From positions 1,116,001 to 1,180,000 of the forward strand of contig NZ_CP032100.1 of assembly GCF_003544815.1 (NCBI RefSeq): a DNA stretch of 64,000 nt, written 5' to 3'. A program made the position numbers and the translations under genes. Under the pieces are notes generated by a model that saw only the letters and a list, made by a program, of their open reading frames with translations, did no database searches and was not told the origin of the DNA. Below, in pieces: positions 26,681 to 34,894 of this stretch. The DNA is from Arcobacter suis CECT 7833. GTDB lineage: Bacteria; Campylobacterota; Campylobacteria; Campylobacterales; Arcobacteraceae. Numbering within the stretch: position 1 is the stretch's first letter; each line of letters begins with the position of its first letter.

Positions 26681-27547
26681 ATGAAAAATATTTTTCTAGT
26701 TTTGTTATTTATGTTTGGTAGTTTATTTGCAACTACTGAAAATAAAGTTCCCACAGTTGTTCCTGTTTCTTGGATAAAAGAAAATCTTAACAATCCAAAT
26801 TTAGTTATTGTTGATTTAAGAGAAAAAAGCGAATATGACAAAGGTCATATAAAAGGTGCTGTAAATATGCCAGGATTAGAAAGTCTTTTTGAAAAAGATA
26901 CTTGGATGATACCAAAGCTTGATTTTTTAAAAGAGCTATTTAGTAATGCTGGAATTAATCAAGATAGTTTAGTTGTAGCTTATGATAATGGGGATTTTTT
27001 CTGGGCTGCTCGATTGTATTGGATACTTGAAGTTTTTGGACATAATAATGTAGGTTTATCTAAATATGCCTATGGAAAATATATTCAAGATAATCTTCCT
27101 ACAACAACAGAACAAACAAAAGTAACAAAAAAAGAGTTTATTCCAAGGGTTGATAATAATCAAATAGAGACAAAACTAAGCACTTTATTGGCAATTGGTA
27201 AAAAAAATATAATAGACGGAAGAGAAAAATCTCATTATGAAGGAAAAGACTCAATAGCAAAAAGATTTGGTCATATTCCAACTGCTCAAAATTATGCCTG
27301 TACAAATAATTTTCAAGTTTCAAAAGATGGAAACTATATGAAAGAGTTTGATGAACTTGAAAAAGTATATAAAGATTTAGATAAAAATAAAGAAATAGTT
27401 CTTTATTGCCAAGGTGGAGCAGAATCTGCATTAAACTATATAGTATTAAAAAAGTTAGGGTTTAAAGCTTCTGTTTATGATGGCTCTTGGAAAGAATGGG
27501 GAAATGACAACAATGTACCTGTGGAAAATCCATCAAAAACTCATTAA
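26681..27547 (+). CDS. Secreted tandem-rhodanese sulfurtransferase
   Basis: 288 residues. A signal peptide covers about 1-17 (cleavage after LFA). Two rhodanese domains follow: about 25-135 (VIVDLREKSEYDKGHIKGAVNMPG) and about 155-285, the second with the active loop VLYCQGGAES holding the catalytic Cys (about residue 247). The first domain has VVAYDNGDFFWAARLYW in place of a Cys loop, so it is inactive, as in most tandem thiosulfate sulfurtransferases. It acts in the periplasm. The kinase gene starts 11 nt later. Confidence 0.85.
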   Translation: MKNIFLVLLFMFGSLFATTENKVPTVVPVSWIKENLNNPNLVIVDLREKSEYDKGHIKGAVNMPGLESLFEKDTWMIPKLDFLKELFSNAGINQDSLVVAYDNGDFFWAARLYWILEVFGHNNVGLSKYAYGKYIQDNLPTTTEQTKVTKKEFIPRVDNNQIETKLSTLLAIGKKNIIDGREKSHYEGKDSIAKRFGHIPTAQNYACTNNFQVSKDGNYMKEFDELEKVYKDLDKNKEIVLYCQGGAESALNYIVLKKLGFKASVYDGSWKEWGNDNNVPVENPSKTH

Positions 27548-27558
27548 TTGGAGTTTTC

Positions 27559-29358
27559 TTGAAGTATAAAGGTTCCATAAAAAGAAGATTAATAATCATC
27601 ATAATGTCTGTAACTTTAATTACAAGTTTTACAGGATATGCAACATTTTTATATTGGTATATGAATAATCAGCAAAATAAAACTGTTGAATTAGCCCAAA
27701 CTGTAGGGCTAGTTTTGGGTCAAGATATTGTAAAATTAGTTTTATTAAATGATGTTTCCTTTGCTTCTGATATTACTTCAAAACTCAAATCATTTTCTAC
27801 TTTAGAATCAATGGTTTTATATAAACTTGATGAAAAACCAGTTTTTCAATACAGTAAAGATAATAAGAGTTTTATTGTAGAAAAACTTCCTTCAAATAAA
27901 GAGATTAAATATATTTTAAATTCAAATCTTTTGAAACTATATATAAATGCAAATTATCAAGATACACATTTGGGTTTTATTGAATTAAACTTCAAAATAG
28001 ATACCATAATAAATGTAATAAAAAAAGATATTAAAGCCTTAATTATAATCTTGTTTTTTATGTTTATTGTTTCATATATTTTGGCTCATCTTTGTGCAAA
28101 AGATTTTACAAATCCTATTTTGAATTTGGTGAAATTTTTGGAAAAAATCGATTTAGTTGATTTTATAGATAAAAGAGTTATATCAAATCAAAAAAATGAA
28201 TTTGGAAAGTTATATGATGAAGTTAATTTGATGCTTGATAGGATGGAGAGTTCTTATGAAGCCCAAAAAATAGCAGCAGTTGCCTTTGAAACTCAAAGTG
28301 GAATGACGATTACTGATAAAAACCAAAGAATTCTAAAAGTTAATAAAGCTTTTGAAAAAATTACAGGATATACACAAGAAGAAGTTATTGGTAAAACACC
28401 AGCTTTATTAAAATCTGGATTACATGATAGGGAGTTTTATTTTAATCTATATAAAACTTTGCAAAAAGATGGTATTTGGATAGGAGAAATCAAAAATAAA
28501 CATAAAAATGGCAATATTTATAACGAACATTTGATAATTCAATCTGTACTTGATTCTAATAATGAACCAATATATTATGTAGCTTCCTTTTTAGATATAA
28601 CAAAACAAAAGCTCACAGAAGAAAAATTGACTCAAAGGGAAAAACTTCTTATTCAACAGTCAAAAATGGCTCAAATGGGAGAAATGCTTGAAAATATTGC
28701 CCATCAATGGAGACAGCCACTTTCTGTGATTACCACATCTGCAACAGGACTTAAAGTACAACAAGAATTTAGTGTTTTAACAAATGAAGAATTAATAGAG
28801 TCTTTAGATTCTATTGTGAAAGCAGCTGTTCATCTATCCGTTACAATCGATGATTTTAGGAATTTTTATAAAAATGATAAAGAAAAAAAATCTTTTAATC
28901 TAAGAGTTGCAGTTGAAAAATCACTTACACTTCTTAGTTCTAAATTCAAAAATCAAGAAATAGAAATAAAAATTGAAGTAGAAGATATTGAAATATATGG
29001 TTTTGAAAATGAACTTATTCAAGTTTTTATAAATATTTTAAATAATGCAAAAGATGAATTAGTAAAACAAGATAATCAAAATAGATTGATATATATCTTT
29101 GCTAAAAAAGAAAAAGAAAATATTAGTATTTCATTTCAAGATAATGCAGGTGGTATAAAAAAAGAGTTGTTAGCGCATATTTTTGAAAATCATTTTACAA
29201 CAAAAGAGCAAGAAGATGGCACAGGAATTGGATTATATATGTCAAAATTAATTATTGATAAAATAAATGGAGAAATAAAAGCTTCAAACGAAATGATAAT
29301 TTACAATAATAAAACTTATGAAGGAGCAAAGTTTAATATAACTATTCCTTTGGATTAA
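27559..29358 (+). CDS. PAS sensor histidine kinase (orphan)
   Basis: 599 residues from a TTG start with GGAG 5 nt upstream. Membrane segments at about 10-30 and 155-175 bracket a periplasmic sensor domain. A HAMP-like region follows, then PAS (about 235-350; ITGYTQEEVIGKTPALL). The kinase core has the phospho-acceptor box ENIAHQWRQPLSVI (His about residue 382) and ATPase motifs NILNNAKDEL and DNAGGI plus TGIGLYMSK. This is the PAS-HisKA layout of Campylobacterota kinases with an H-QWRQP box. No response regulator is adjacent. Co-transcribed with the rhodanese gene; its 3' end overlaps the next gene by 4 nt. Confidence 0.88.
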   Translation: MKYKGSIKRRLIIIIMSVTLITSFTGYATFLYWYMNNQQNKTVELAQTVGLVLGQDIVKLVLLNDVSFASDITSKLKSFSTLESMVLYKLDEKPVFQYSKDNKSFIVEKLPSNKEIKYILNSNLLKLYINANYQDTHLGFIELNFKIDTIINVIKKDIKALIIILFFMFIVSYILAHLCAKDFTNPILNLVKFLEKIDLVDFIDKRVISNQKNEFGKLYDEVNLMLDRMESSYEAQKIAAVAFETQSGMTITDKNQRILKVNKAFEKITGYTQEEVIGKTPALLKSGLHDREFYFNLYKTLQKDGIWIGEIKNKHKNGNIYNEHLIIQSVLDSNNEPIYYVASFLDITKQKLTEEKLTQREKLLIQQSKMAQMGEMLENIAHQWRQPLSVITTSATGLKVQQEFSVLTNEELIESLDSIVKAAVHLSVTIDDFRNFYKNDKEKKSFNLRVAVEKSLTLLSSKFKNQEIEIKIEVEDIEIYGFENELIQVFINILNNAKDELVKQDNQNRLIYIFAKKEKENISISFQDNAGGIKKELLAHIFENHFTTKEQEDGTGIGLYMSKLIIDKINGEIKASNEMIIYNNKTYEGAKFNITIPLD

Positions 29359-30014
29359 GTCATAAAATAGAGATTTTTTAAAATCTTTGTTTGTTCATCT
29401 TTTGAGTAATTAAATCTAAATTCCGATTCTTTTAAGTAGTAAAAAAAGTTATCTTCTTCAACACCTTTGTATTTTTTGAGATTATCTTCTAAAAACTTCC
29501 AAAATTTATTTAAATTTGTTTGATGAGAGTTTAAAGAGTGGATTTTATTCCAATTTAGATATTGAATAAAACCATCTTCAATATCAAAAGCTCGTTTTCC
29601 GATTTTTGGCATCAAAAGTGTATATACTTTTTCATTTGAATAAAATCCCATGATATTTATAGCTTCACTTAGAGATTTTTTCTTTTTCTTTTTTTCTCGC
29701 TCTTTTATGTAATAAAACTCTTCATACTCGTTGTAATCATGAATTGAATTATTGTATTCATTTTCTAAAAAAAGAGCTATTTTTTTTCTAAATACATCAA
29801 ATCTATCTTTTATTGTTTTATAGTTTACTTCCAATTCTTTTGAAACTTCAAGGGCATTTTTATTTTCGCAAAATTGAATGATGATTAAATCATCTTTTTG
29901 AAGTTTTTTTAAAGAATATTTTTTTGCACAAGTTTTACATTTGATGTAATCATTAGCTAAAGTATAAAAAGTAGTGTTGTTGCAGTTTTGACAAATCATG
30001 GGGTATTTTATCAT
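29355..30014 (-). CDS. Degenerate IS1595-type (ISXO2-like) transposase derivative
   Basis: 219 residues. Zinc-ribbon cysteines at 8, 11, 26 and 29. A helix-turn-helix is predicted at about 52-80 (NALEVSKELEVNYKTIKDRF). The C-terminal half follows the ISXO2 pattern: HQTNLNKFW (164-172), KYKGV, then YLKESEFRFN (193-202). The first catalytic Asp is not recognisable near EYEEFYYI, the second may survive in EDGF, and the IExFW Glu is Asn169. There is no flanking terminal repeat that I can see. Probably inactive for transposition and perhaps retained as a DNA-binding protein (inference). Confidence 0.65.
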   Translation of the reverse strand: MIKYPMICQNCNNTTFYTLANDYIKCKTCAKKYSLKKLQKDDLIIIQFCENKNALEVSKELEVNYKTIKDRFDVFRKKIALFLENEYNNSIHDYNEYEEFYYIKEREKKKKKKSLSEAINIMGFYSNEKVYTLLMPKIGKRAFDIEDGFIQYLNWNKIHSLNSHQTNLNKFWKFLEDNLKKYKGVEEDNFFYYLKESEFRFNYSKDEQTKILKNLYFMT

Positions 30015-30058
30015 CTTATAAGTTAAAGGAGTAATAATTGCATATAAAGATGATTAAG

Positions 30059-30070
30059 AGAGTATACTCT
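30059..30070. promoter_or_regulatory. 12-bp palindrome at nifX-like promoter
   Basis: AGAGTATACTCT is perfectly symmetric and abuts the TACAAT -10 at 30070, where a repressor would block polymerase. Regulator unknown. Confidence 0.4.
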
Positions 30071-30075
30071 ACAAT
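30070..30075 (+). promoter_or_regulatory. -10 box of nifX-like gene
   Basis: TACAAT, 20 nt before the ATG at 30096, with ribosome site AAAGG at 30085-30089. Confidence 0.5.
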
Positions 30076-30095
30076 AAACTAATAAAAGGCATATA

Positions 30096-30488
30096 ATGAA
30101 AATTGCAATTCCAGTAAAAGACGAAAATTTAACATTCTTTAGTAATGCAGGACATACTCCAAAATTCGCAATTTATGATTTAACAGGTTCAGGAATGTTC
30201 AGATCATTTAAATTAGATTCAGTAATAACAAATCCAAGAACTGATATAGACCACGACCATGCAGAAGAAGACCATGCTTGTGAGCACGGACACGATGATG
30301 AAGAACATATTGCAGAACACAATAAAATGGGTATGGCTTTAAGTGAATGCAGTTATATCGTTGTTAAAAAAGCTTGTAAAAATACAGCAAACTCATTTAC
30401 TTCACAAGGTATAAAACTTGTTAAATACAATGGTGAAGCACTAGATGTAAATACAATTTTAAAAGAGACTTCTGCTTCGTTTAAATAA
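30096..30488 (+). CDS. NifX/NifB-like (dinitrogenase cofactor domain) protein with His-rich insert
   Basis: 130 residues. The fold of the NifX/NafY/NifB-C family (iron-molybdenum cofactor-binding domain) is seen in MKIAIPVKDENLTFFSNAG...FAIYDL at the start and the C-terminal SFTSQGIKLVKYNGEALDV. An insert at about 52-75 is rich in His, Asp and Glu (DHDHAEEDHACEHGHDDEEH) and likely binds Ni or another metal. No nif genes are present; it lies just upstream of hypB, so a role in hydrogenase metallocentre assembly or metal storage is inferred. Confidence 0.7.
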   Translation: MKIAIPVKDENLTFFSNAGHTPKFAIYDLTGSGMFRSFKLDSVITNPRTDIDHDHAEEDHACEHGHDDEEHIAEHNKMGMALSECSYIVVKKACKNTANSFTSQGIKLVKYNGEALDVNTILKETSASFK

Positions 30489-30548
30489 ATTTTGTTCCAA
30501 AAATATATAACTGCAAATTAAAATTATAGGACATTTAGACTTTTTGAG

Positions 30549-30591
30549 TTAAACTATTTAAAATGAATAATTATTCACAAAAATAGTTTAA
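30549..30591. promoter_or_regulatory. Nested palindrome at hypB promoter
   Basis: Outer arms TTAAACTATTT (30549-30559) and AAATAGTTTAA (30581-30591) enclose the 14-bp palindrome TGAATAATTATTCA (30564-30577), spaced almost symmetrically (4 and 3 nt). It covers a candidate -10 TAAAAT (30559-30564). It could be an operator or, as RNA, a strong hairpin in the leader 18 nt before the start codon. Confidence 0.5.
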
Positions 30592-30608
30592 AACAAAAAG
30601 GAAATAAT

Positions 30609-31430
30609 ATGTGTAAAGATTGCGGTTGTGTAATAGCAGGACAAGAAAATCACCATCATCACCACGATGAACATGAGCATGGAATTGTTCATGAACATGA
30701 CCATCCACATGATAATACAACTTGGAGTACAACACACCAAGCAGCTCACGAAACACTTCATCATAACCCACAATTAAACGATGCAAAAACAATTTCTGTA
30801 ATCAAAAAAATACTTGATAAAAATGACCATGAAGCATCTCACAATAGAGCTCATTTTGACCAACACAAAGTTTTAGGAATAAATCTTATGTCAAGCCCAG
30901 GAAGTGGGAAAACTACACTTTTAGAAAATCTAGTTGATATGGTAGATTTTAAATTTGCAGTTGTAGAAGGTGATTTAGAAACTTCAAGGGATGCCGATAG
31001 ATTAAAAGCCAAAGGAATAAATGCAGTTCAAATACAAACAGGAAGTGCATGTCACTTAGATGCATTTATGGTTCACAAAGGTTTACATGATATTAAGTTA
31101 GCTGATATTGATGTTTGTTTTATTGAAAATGTAGGAAATCTAGTATGTCCAGCTTCTTATGATGTGGGAACTCACTTAAATATTGTTCTTGTTTCAGTTC
31201 CTGAAGGGGAAGATAAGATTGCAAAATATCCAGTTATGTTTAGATGTGCTGATTTAATCCTTATTACTAAAACAGATTTACTTCCATACTTTGAATATGA
31301 TATTGAAAAAGAGAAGATGGAAGCTAGAAAACTAAAACCAAATGTGGATATTTTAGAAGTAAATATCAAAGATAAACAATCACTTCAAAATGTAATTGAT
31401 TGGATTAATTTCAAAAGAAAGATGAGATAG
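30609..31430 (+). CDS. hypB: Hydrogenase nickel-insertion GTPase HypB
   Basis: 273 residues. The N-terminus has the high-affinity nickel motif CKDCGC (2-7) followed by a His-rich stretch (about 16-40) able to store Ni. The GTPase domain starts at about 90: P-loop SSPGSGKTT, VEGDLETSRDADR and the G-domain metal site GSACHLDA. G4-type NKxD appears as TKTDL near 222. It hands nickel to the hydrogenase large subunit with HypA. It opens a hypB-C-D cluster; hypC starts 5 nt after it. Confidence 0.96.
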   Translation: MCKDCGCVIAGQENHHHHHDEHEHGIVHEHDHPHDNTTWSTTHQAAHETLHHNPQLNDAKTISVIKKILDKNDHEASHNRAHFDQHKVLGINLMSSPGSGKTTLLENLVDMVDFKFAVVEGDLETSRDADRLKAKGINAVQIQTGSACHLDAFMVHKGLHDIKLADIDVCFIENVGNLVCPASYDVGTHLNIVLVSVPEGEDKIAKYPVMFRCADLILITKTDLLPYFEYDIEKEKMEARKLKPNVDILEVNIKDKQSLQNVIDWINFKRKMR

Positions 31431-31435
31431 AAAAT

Positions 31436-31717
31436 ATGTGTTTATCAATACCTTCAAAAATAAAAAGCATAGACACTGAAATGAATACTTGTGTTGTTGA
31501 CACAATGGGAGTTGAAAGAAGTGCTAGTTTAGATTTAATAGACCAAGATGTAGTGATTGGAGATTATGTTTTAATTCATATTGGTTTTGCTATGAATAAG
31601 ATTGACGAAGTTGATGCTTTGGAGTCTCTAAAAGTCTATGCTGAGATAATAGAAAAGATGGAAGAACAAGATAGATTAGAAGCAATTGAGCAATCTGATA
31701 ATTGCCCAAATAGATAA
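31436..31717 (+). CDS. hypC: Hydrogenase maturation chaperone HypC
   Basis: 93 residues, usual HypC/HupF length. It begins MCLSIPSKI: Cys2 is the essential residue that carries the Fe(CN)2CO unit with HypD. A beta-barrel core follows (VVDTMGVERSASLDLI, then VGDYVLIHIGFAMNKID). It lies between hypB and hypD with 3-5 nt gaps, so it is part of the same mRNA. Confidence 0.95.
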   Translation: MCLSIPSKIKSIDTEMNTCVVDTMGVERSASLDLIDQDVVIGDYVLIHIGFAMNKIDEVDALESLKVYAEIIEKMEEQDRLEAIEQSDNCPNR

Positions 31718-31720
31718 CAC

Positions 31721-32845
31721 ATGGAAAAAGAATTACAACTAAAAGATTTATATGATGGTTTTAGAGATGCAAAAACTATAAAAGCATTTAAACAAATCAT
31801 TGATGAAGACCTAAAAGATTATGATGGAATCATAAATATTATGGAAGTGTGTGGAGGACATACACACACTATTATGAAGTATGGAATACCACAATTAATA
31901 AATAAAAAAATAAACTTCATACATGGACCAGGTTGTCCTGTTTGTGTAATGCCAAAAGAGAGAATTGATAGTGCTTATGCTTTAAGCTTACAAGAGAATG
32001 TAATACTTGTAACTCTAGGAGATATGATAAAAGTTCCAGGAAGTAATGGAAGTTTACAAAATGCAAGAAGCCAAGGTGCAGATGTAAGATTTGTTTATTC
32101 TCCAATGGAGTGTATAAAAATAGCAAATGAAAATCCAAATAAAACAGTAGTCTTTTTTGCAATAGGATTTGAAACTACAACTCCAATGACTTGTGCATTA
32201 CTTGAACAAGTAATAAAACACAATATTACAAATATACTTTTTCATATAAACCACATTACAGTTCCAGAAGTTATGCAAGTATTAGTGCAAAGTAGTGATT
32301 GTAAAATAGATGCTTTTTTAGGCCCATCACATGTTAGTATCATAAGTGGAAGTAAAATTTACGAAGAATTCCCAAGAGATTATAACAAACCAGTAGTTGT
32401 GGCAGGTTTTGAACCAGTTGATGTGATGCAATCAATCTCTATGATAGTAAAACAGTTCAAAGAAAAAAGAAGTGACCTAGAAGTAGAGTACAAACGACTT
32501 GTTTCATATGAGGGAAATTTAAAAGCCCAAGACTTAATAAATAAATACTTCAAAAAAGTTCCTTTTAAATTTAGAGGAATTGGAACAGTTGAAAATAGTG
32601 GATATGAACTAAAAGACGAGTATGACAAATACAATGCAAAAATAGTATATAAAGAAATCTTACCTACAAAAGAAGTAAAAGATAACAAAGCTTGTAGATG
32701 TCCAGATATTCTAAAAGGAATAGCAAAACCACACGACTGTAAAATCTTTGGAACTGTATGTACTCCAACAAATCCTATTGGTTCTTGTATGGTGAGCTCA
32801 GAGGGTGCATGTAGTGCTTATTATAAATATGGTAATCTTTTATAA
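31721..32845 (+). CDS. hypD: Hydrogenase maturation protein HypD
   Basis: 374 residues. Conserved cysteine motifs: MEVCGGHTHTI (about 41-51), GPGCPVCVMP (about 66-75), and the 4Fe-4S ligands in CRCPDILKGIAKPHDC plus FGTVC and GACSAYYKYG at the C-terminus. It assembles the Fe(CN)2CO ligand set with HypC. In related genomes hypE usually follows directly; here hypE is about 3.9 kb further on. Confidence 0.96.
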   Translation: MEKELQLKDLYDGFRDAKTIKAFKQIIDEDLKDYDGIINIMEVCGGHTHTIMKYGIPQLINKKINFIHGPGCPVCVMPKERIDSAYALSLQENVILVTLGDMIKVPGSNGSLQNARSQGADVRFVYSPMECIKIANENPNKTVVFFAIGFETTTPMTCALLEQVIKHNITNILFHINHITVPEVMQVLVQSSDCKIDAFLGPSHVSIISGSKIYEEFPRDYNKPVVVAGFEPVDVMQSISMIVKQFKEKRSDLEVEYKRLVSYEGNLKAQDLINKYFKKVPFKFRGIGTVENSGYELKDEYDKYNAKIVYKEILPTKEVKDNKACRCPDILKGIAKPHDCKIFGTVCTPTNPIGSCMVSSEGACSAYYKYGNLL

Positions 32846-32862
32846 AACGTAAGGCTTAAATT

Positions 32863-33711
32863 ATGAAAAAGATTGCATTTATTGGCGTTGGAGTTATGGG
32901 TAAATCAATGGTTTTAAATCTAATGAAAAAAGGGTTTGAAGTAAGTGTTTATGCAAGGAATAAACAAAAGATTGAGGATATATTAAAATCTGGTGCAATT
33001 TTTTGTGACACTATAGAATCTTGTGTACAAAACAAAGATGCAGTTATTACAATAGTTGCTTATCCAAAAGATGTTGAAGAAGTATACTTATCTCAAAAAG
33101 GTATTTTAAATAGTGCTAATAAAAATACTTATTTAATAGATATGACAACAACAAGTCCAAACTTAATAATTGATATATATAACAAAGCAAAAGAAAAAGG
33201 ATTAAAGTTTTTAGATGCTCCCGTTTCAGGTGGAGATATTGGAGCAAAAAATGCAATTTTATCTATAATGGTTGGTGGTAAAGAAGAAGATTTTAATGCT
33301 TGTAAAGATATTTTTGAAGCCTTAGGTACAACAGTTATCTATGAGGGAAAATCAGGAAGCGGACAACACACAAAAATGGCAAACCAAATAGCAATCGCTG
33401 GAATCATGGCAGGAATTAGTGAAGCTATTACTTATGGAAAAGAAGTTGGATTAGACATTGAAACTATGTTGAAAAGTATTAGTAATGGTTCTGCATCAAG
33501 TTTTCATATGACAAATACAGCTCCAAAAATGAATCAAAGAGATTTTGAAGCAGGTTTTTATATAAAACACATGGTAAAAGATTTAAAAATAGCAAATGAA
33601 GAAGTCCCAACTCTAAAAGTTTTAAAAGATGTATTAGAAATGTATGAAACCTTAGAAAAAAATAGCGATGGAGACTTGGGAACACAAGCTATTTGTAAAT
33701 ATTACGAGTAA
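32863..33711 (+). CDS. 3-hydroxyisobutyrate dehydrogenase-family NAD(P) oxidoreductase
   Basis: 282 residues. N-terminal Rossmann motif GVGVMGKSMVLNLMKKGF (about 6-23), substrate motif DAPVSGGDIGAKN (about 117-129), and catalytic Lys in GSGQHTKMANQ (about 165-175). This fits the beta-hydroxyacid dehydrogenase family (GarR, HIBADH, glyoxylate/succinic semialdehyde reductases). It starts 17 nt after hypD and is the first of four genes between hypD and hypE. Substrate unknown; no link with hydrogenase is known. Confidence 0.85.
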   Translation: MKKIAFIGVGVMGKSMVLNLMKKGFEVSVYARNKQKIEDILKSGAIFCDTIESCVQNKDAVITIVAYPKDVEEVYLSQKGILNSANKNTYLIDMTTTSPNLIIDIYNKAKEKGLKFLDAPVSGGDIGAKNAILSIMVGGKEEDFNACKDIFEALGTTVIYEGKSGSGQHTKMANQIAIAGIMAGISEAITYGKEVGLDIETMLKSISNGSASSFHMTNTAPKMNQRDFEAGFYIKHMVKDLKIANEEVPTLKVLKDVLEMYETLEKNSDGDLGTQAICKYYE

Positions 33712-33742
33712 AAAATAAAAGAAAGAATAAGTGTAATCTATA

Positions 33743-34894
33743 ATGTCAAATATAATATATGAATATGAAGAGATAAGTGAAAAAGAATATGAAAAATTAA
33801 GAAAACATATTATAGATAATTCATCTCTTCATAAATATTTTAAACTTGATTGGAAAACATTAAAAGCTAGACAATATTGTGGAATCTTAAATTTTGATAA
33901 TCAAGATTTTTATATCTTGCCAAAAATTGCAAATCATAATGATAAACAAAATCTAAATATATTTATCTATATGTTAATGTATGCTTATAATATAAATTTA
34001 TCAAATGAACAAATAGCCTCTTGCCAAAATCAAGAGCACTCTATATTAGAAGTTTTTGTTCAAATGTTTGCATCAAATCTTTTAAATGAATTAAAAAAAG
34101 GTATATACAAAGAGTATATTACTATGCAAGATAATCTTCCAGTTTTAAAAGGAAAATATCTAATAAATGAAAATTTAAAATACAACTTCACAAAAAATAA
34201 AATCTATTGTGAATATGATGAATTTAGTCCAAATAATAGTCTAAATCAATTTTTTCTATATGCAATAAAATATCTTCAAAAATTTGTAAAAGATAAAAAG
34301 CTTTTAAAACAGTGCGAACTAATATTTGATGAGGTTGAATATAAGTCAGTAGATATAAATAAATTAGATAGGATTCATTTTAGTAGATTAAATCAAAGAT
34401 TCAAAACTAGCTTTGAAATAGCTATTTTACTTTTGAAACAATCAATTCCACTGTTTAGTCAAGATAAAAAATCATTCGCTTTTTTGTTTGATATGAATAT
34501 ATTGTTTGAGAAGTTTATAGCTAGACTTGTAAAAGAGTTAGATGATAATGCAAAAATACAAAATCAAGATAATTTCAATGATTTGACATTAAAGCCAGAT
34601 ATAATACTAAAAAAACAAATAATAGATACAAAATATAAAAAAATCAAATCAATAGAAGATATAAAACAAAGTGATAAACTCCAAGCTTTTGCTTATGGTG
34701 TAAATTATGGAGTTGATAATGTAATGCTTTTGTATCCTAGACATTTGGATGATATAAAATATGATTTAGTTTTAGGAAGATATGATAAAAAAGTTGAGTT
34801 AAAAATAAGAAGTATTGATTTGAATTTTATGGGAAATGATTATAAAGAGTATATTGATGAAATTAGAAAAAGAGTGGAGATTTTAAATGGATAG
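33743..34894 (+). CDS. mcrC: McrC-family restriction endonuclease subunit
   Basis: 383 residues. An N-terminal DNA-binding-like region is followed by the PD-(D/E)xK nuclease core: FDMNILFEKFI (about 245-255), then LKPDIIL with Asp286 and IIDTKYKK with Asp295 and Lys297, spacing as in McrC nucleases. The 8-nt overlap with mcrB shows translational coupling. It precedes mcrB here, the reverse of the E. coli order. The weak ribosome site is AAGAAAG. It would be the cleaving subunit of a type IV (modification-dependent) system. Confidence 0.82.
   Translation: MSNIIYEYEEISEKEYEKLRKHIIDNSSLHKYFKLDWKTLKARQYCGILNFDNQDFYILPKIANHNDKQNLNIFIYMLMYAYNINLSNEQIASCQNQEHSILEVFVQMFASNLLNELKKGIYKEYITMQDNLPVLKGKYLINENLKYNFTKNKIYCEYDEFSPNNSLNQFFLYAIKYLQKFVKDKKLLKQCELIFDEVEYKSVDINKLDRIHFSRLNQRFKTSFEIAILLLKQSIPLFSQDKKSFAFLFDMNILFEKFIARLVKELDDNAKIQNQDNFNDLTLKPDIILKKQIIDTKYKKIKSIEDIKQSDKLQAFAYGVNYGVDNVMLLYPRHLDDIKYDLVLGRYDKKVELKIRSIDLNFMGNDYKEYIDEIRKRVEILNG

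Noticed and set aside
29355-30014. Intact insertion sequence
   Set aside because: No terminal inverted repeats or target duplications seen, and catalytic residues are missing.
30571-30792. Minus-strand open frames across the hypB start
   Set aside because: They mirror the His-codon-rich hypB N-terminus (CAT/CAC read in reverse), so they are shadows.
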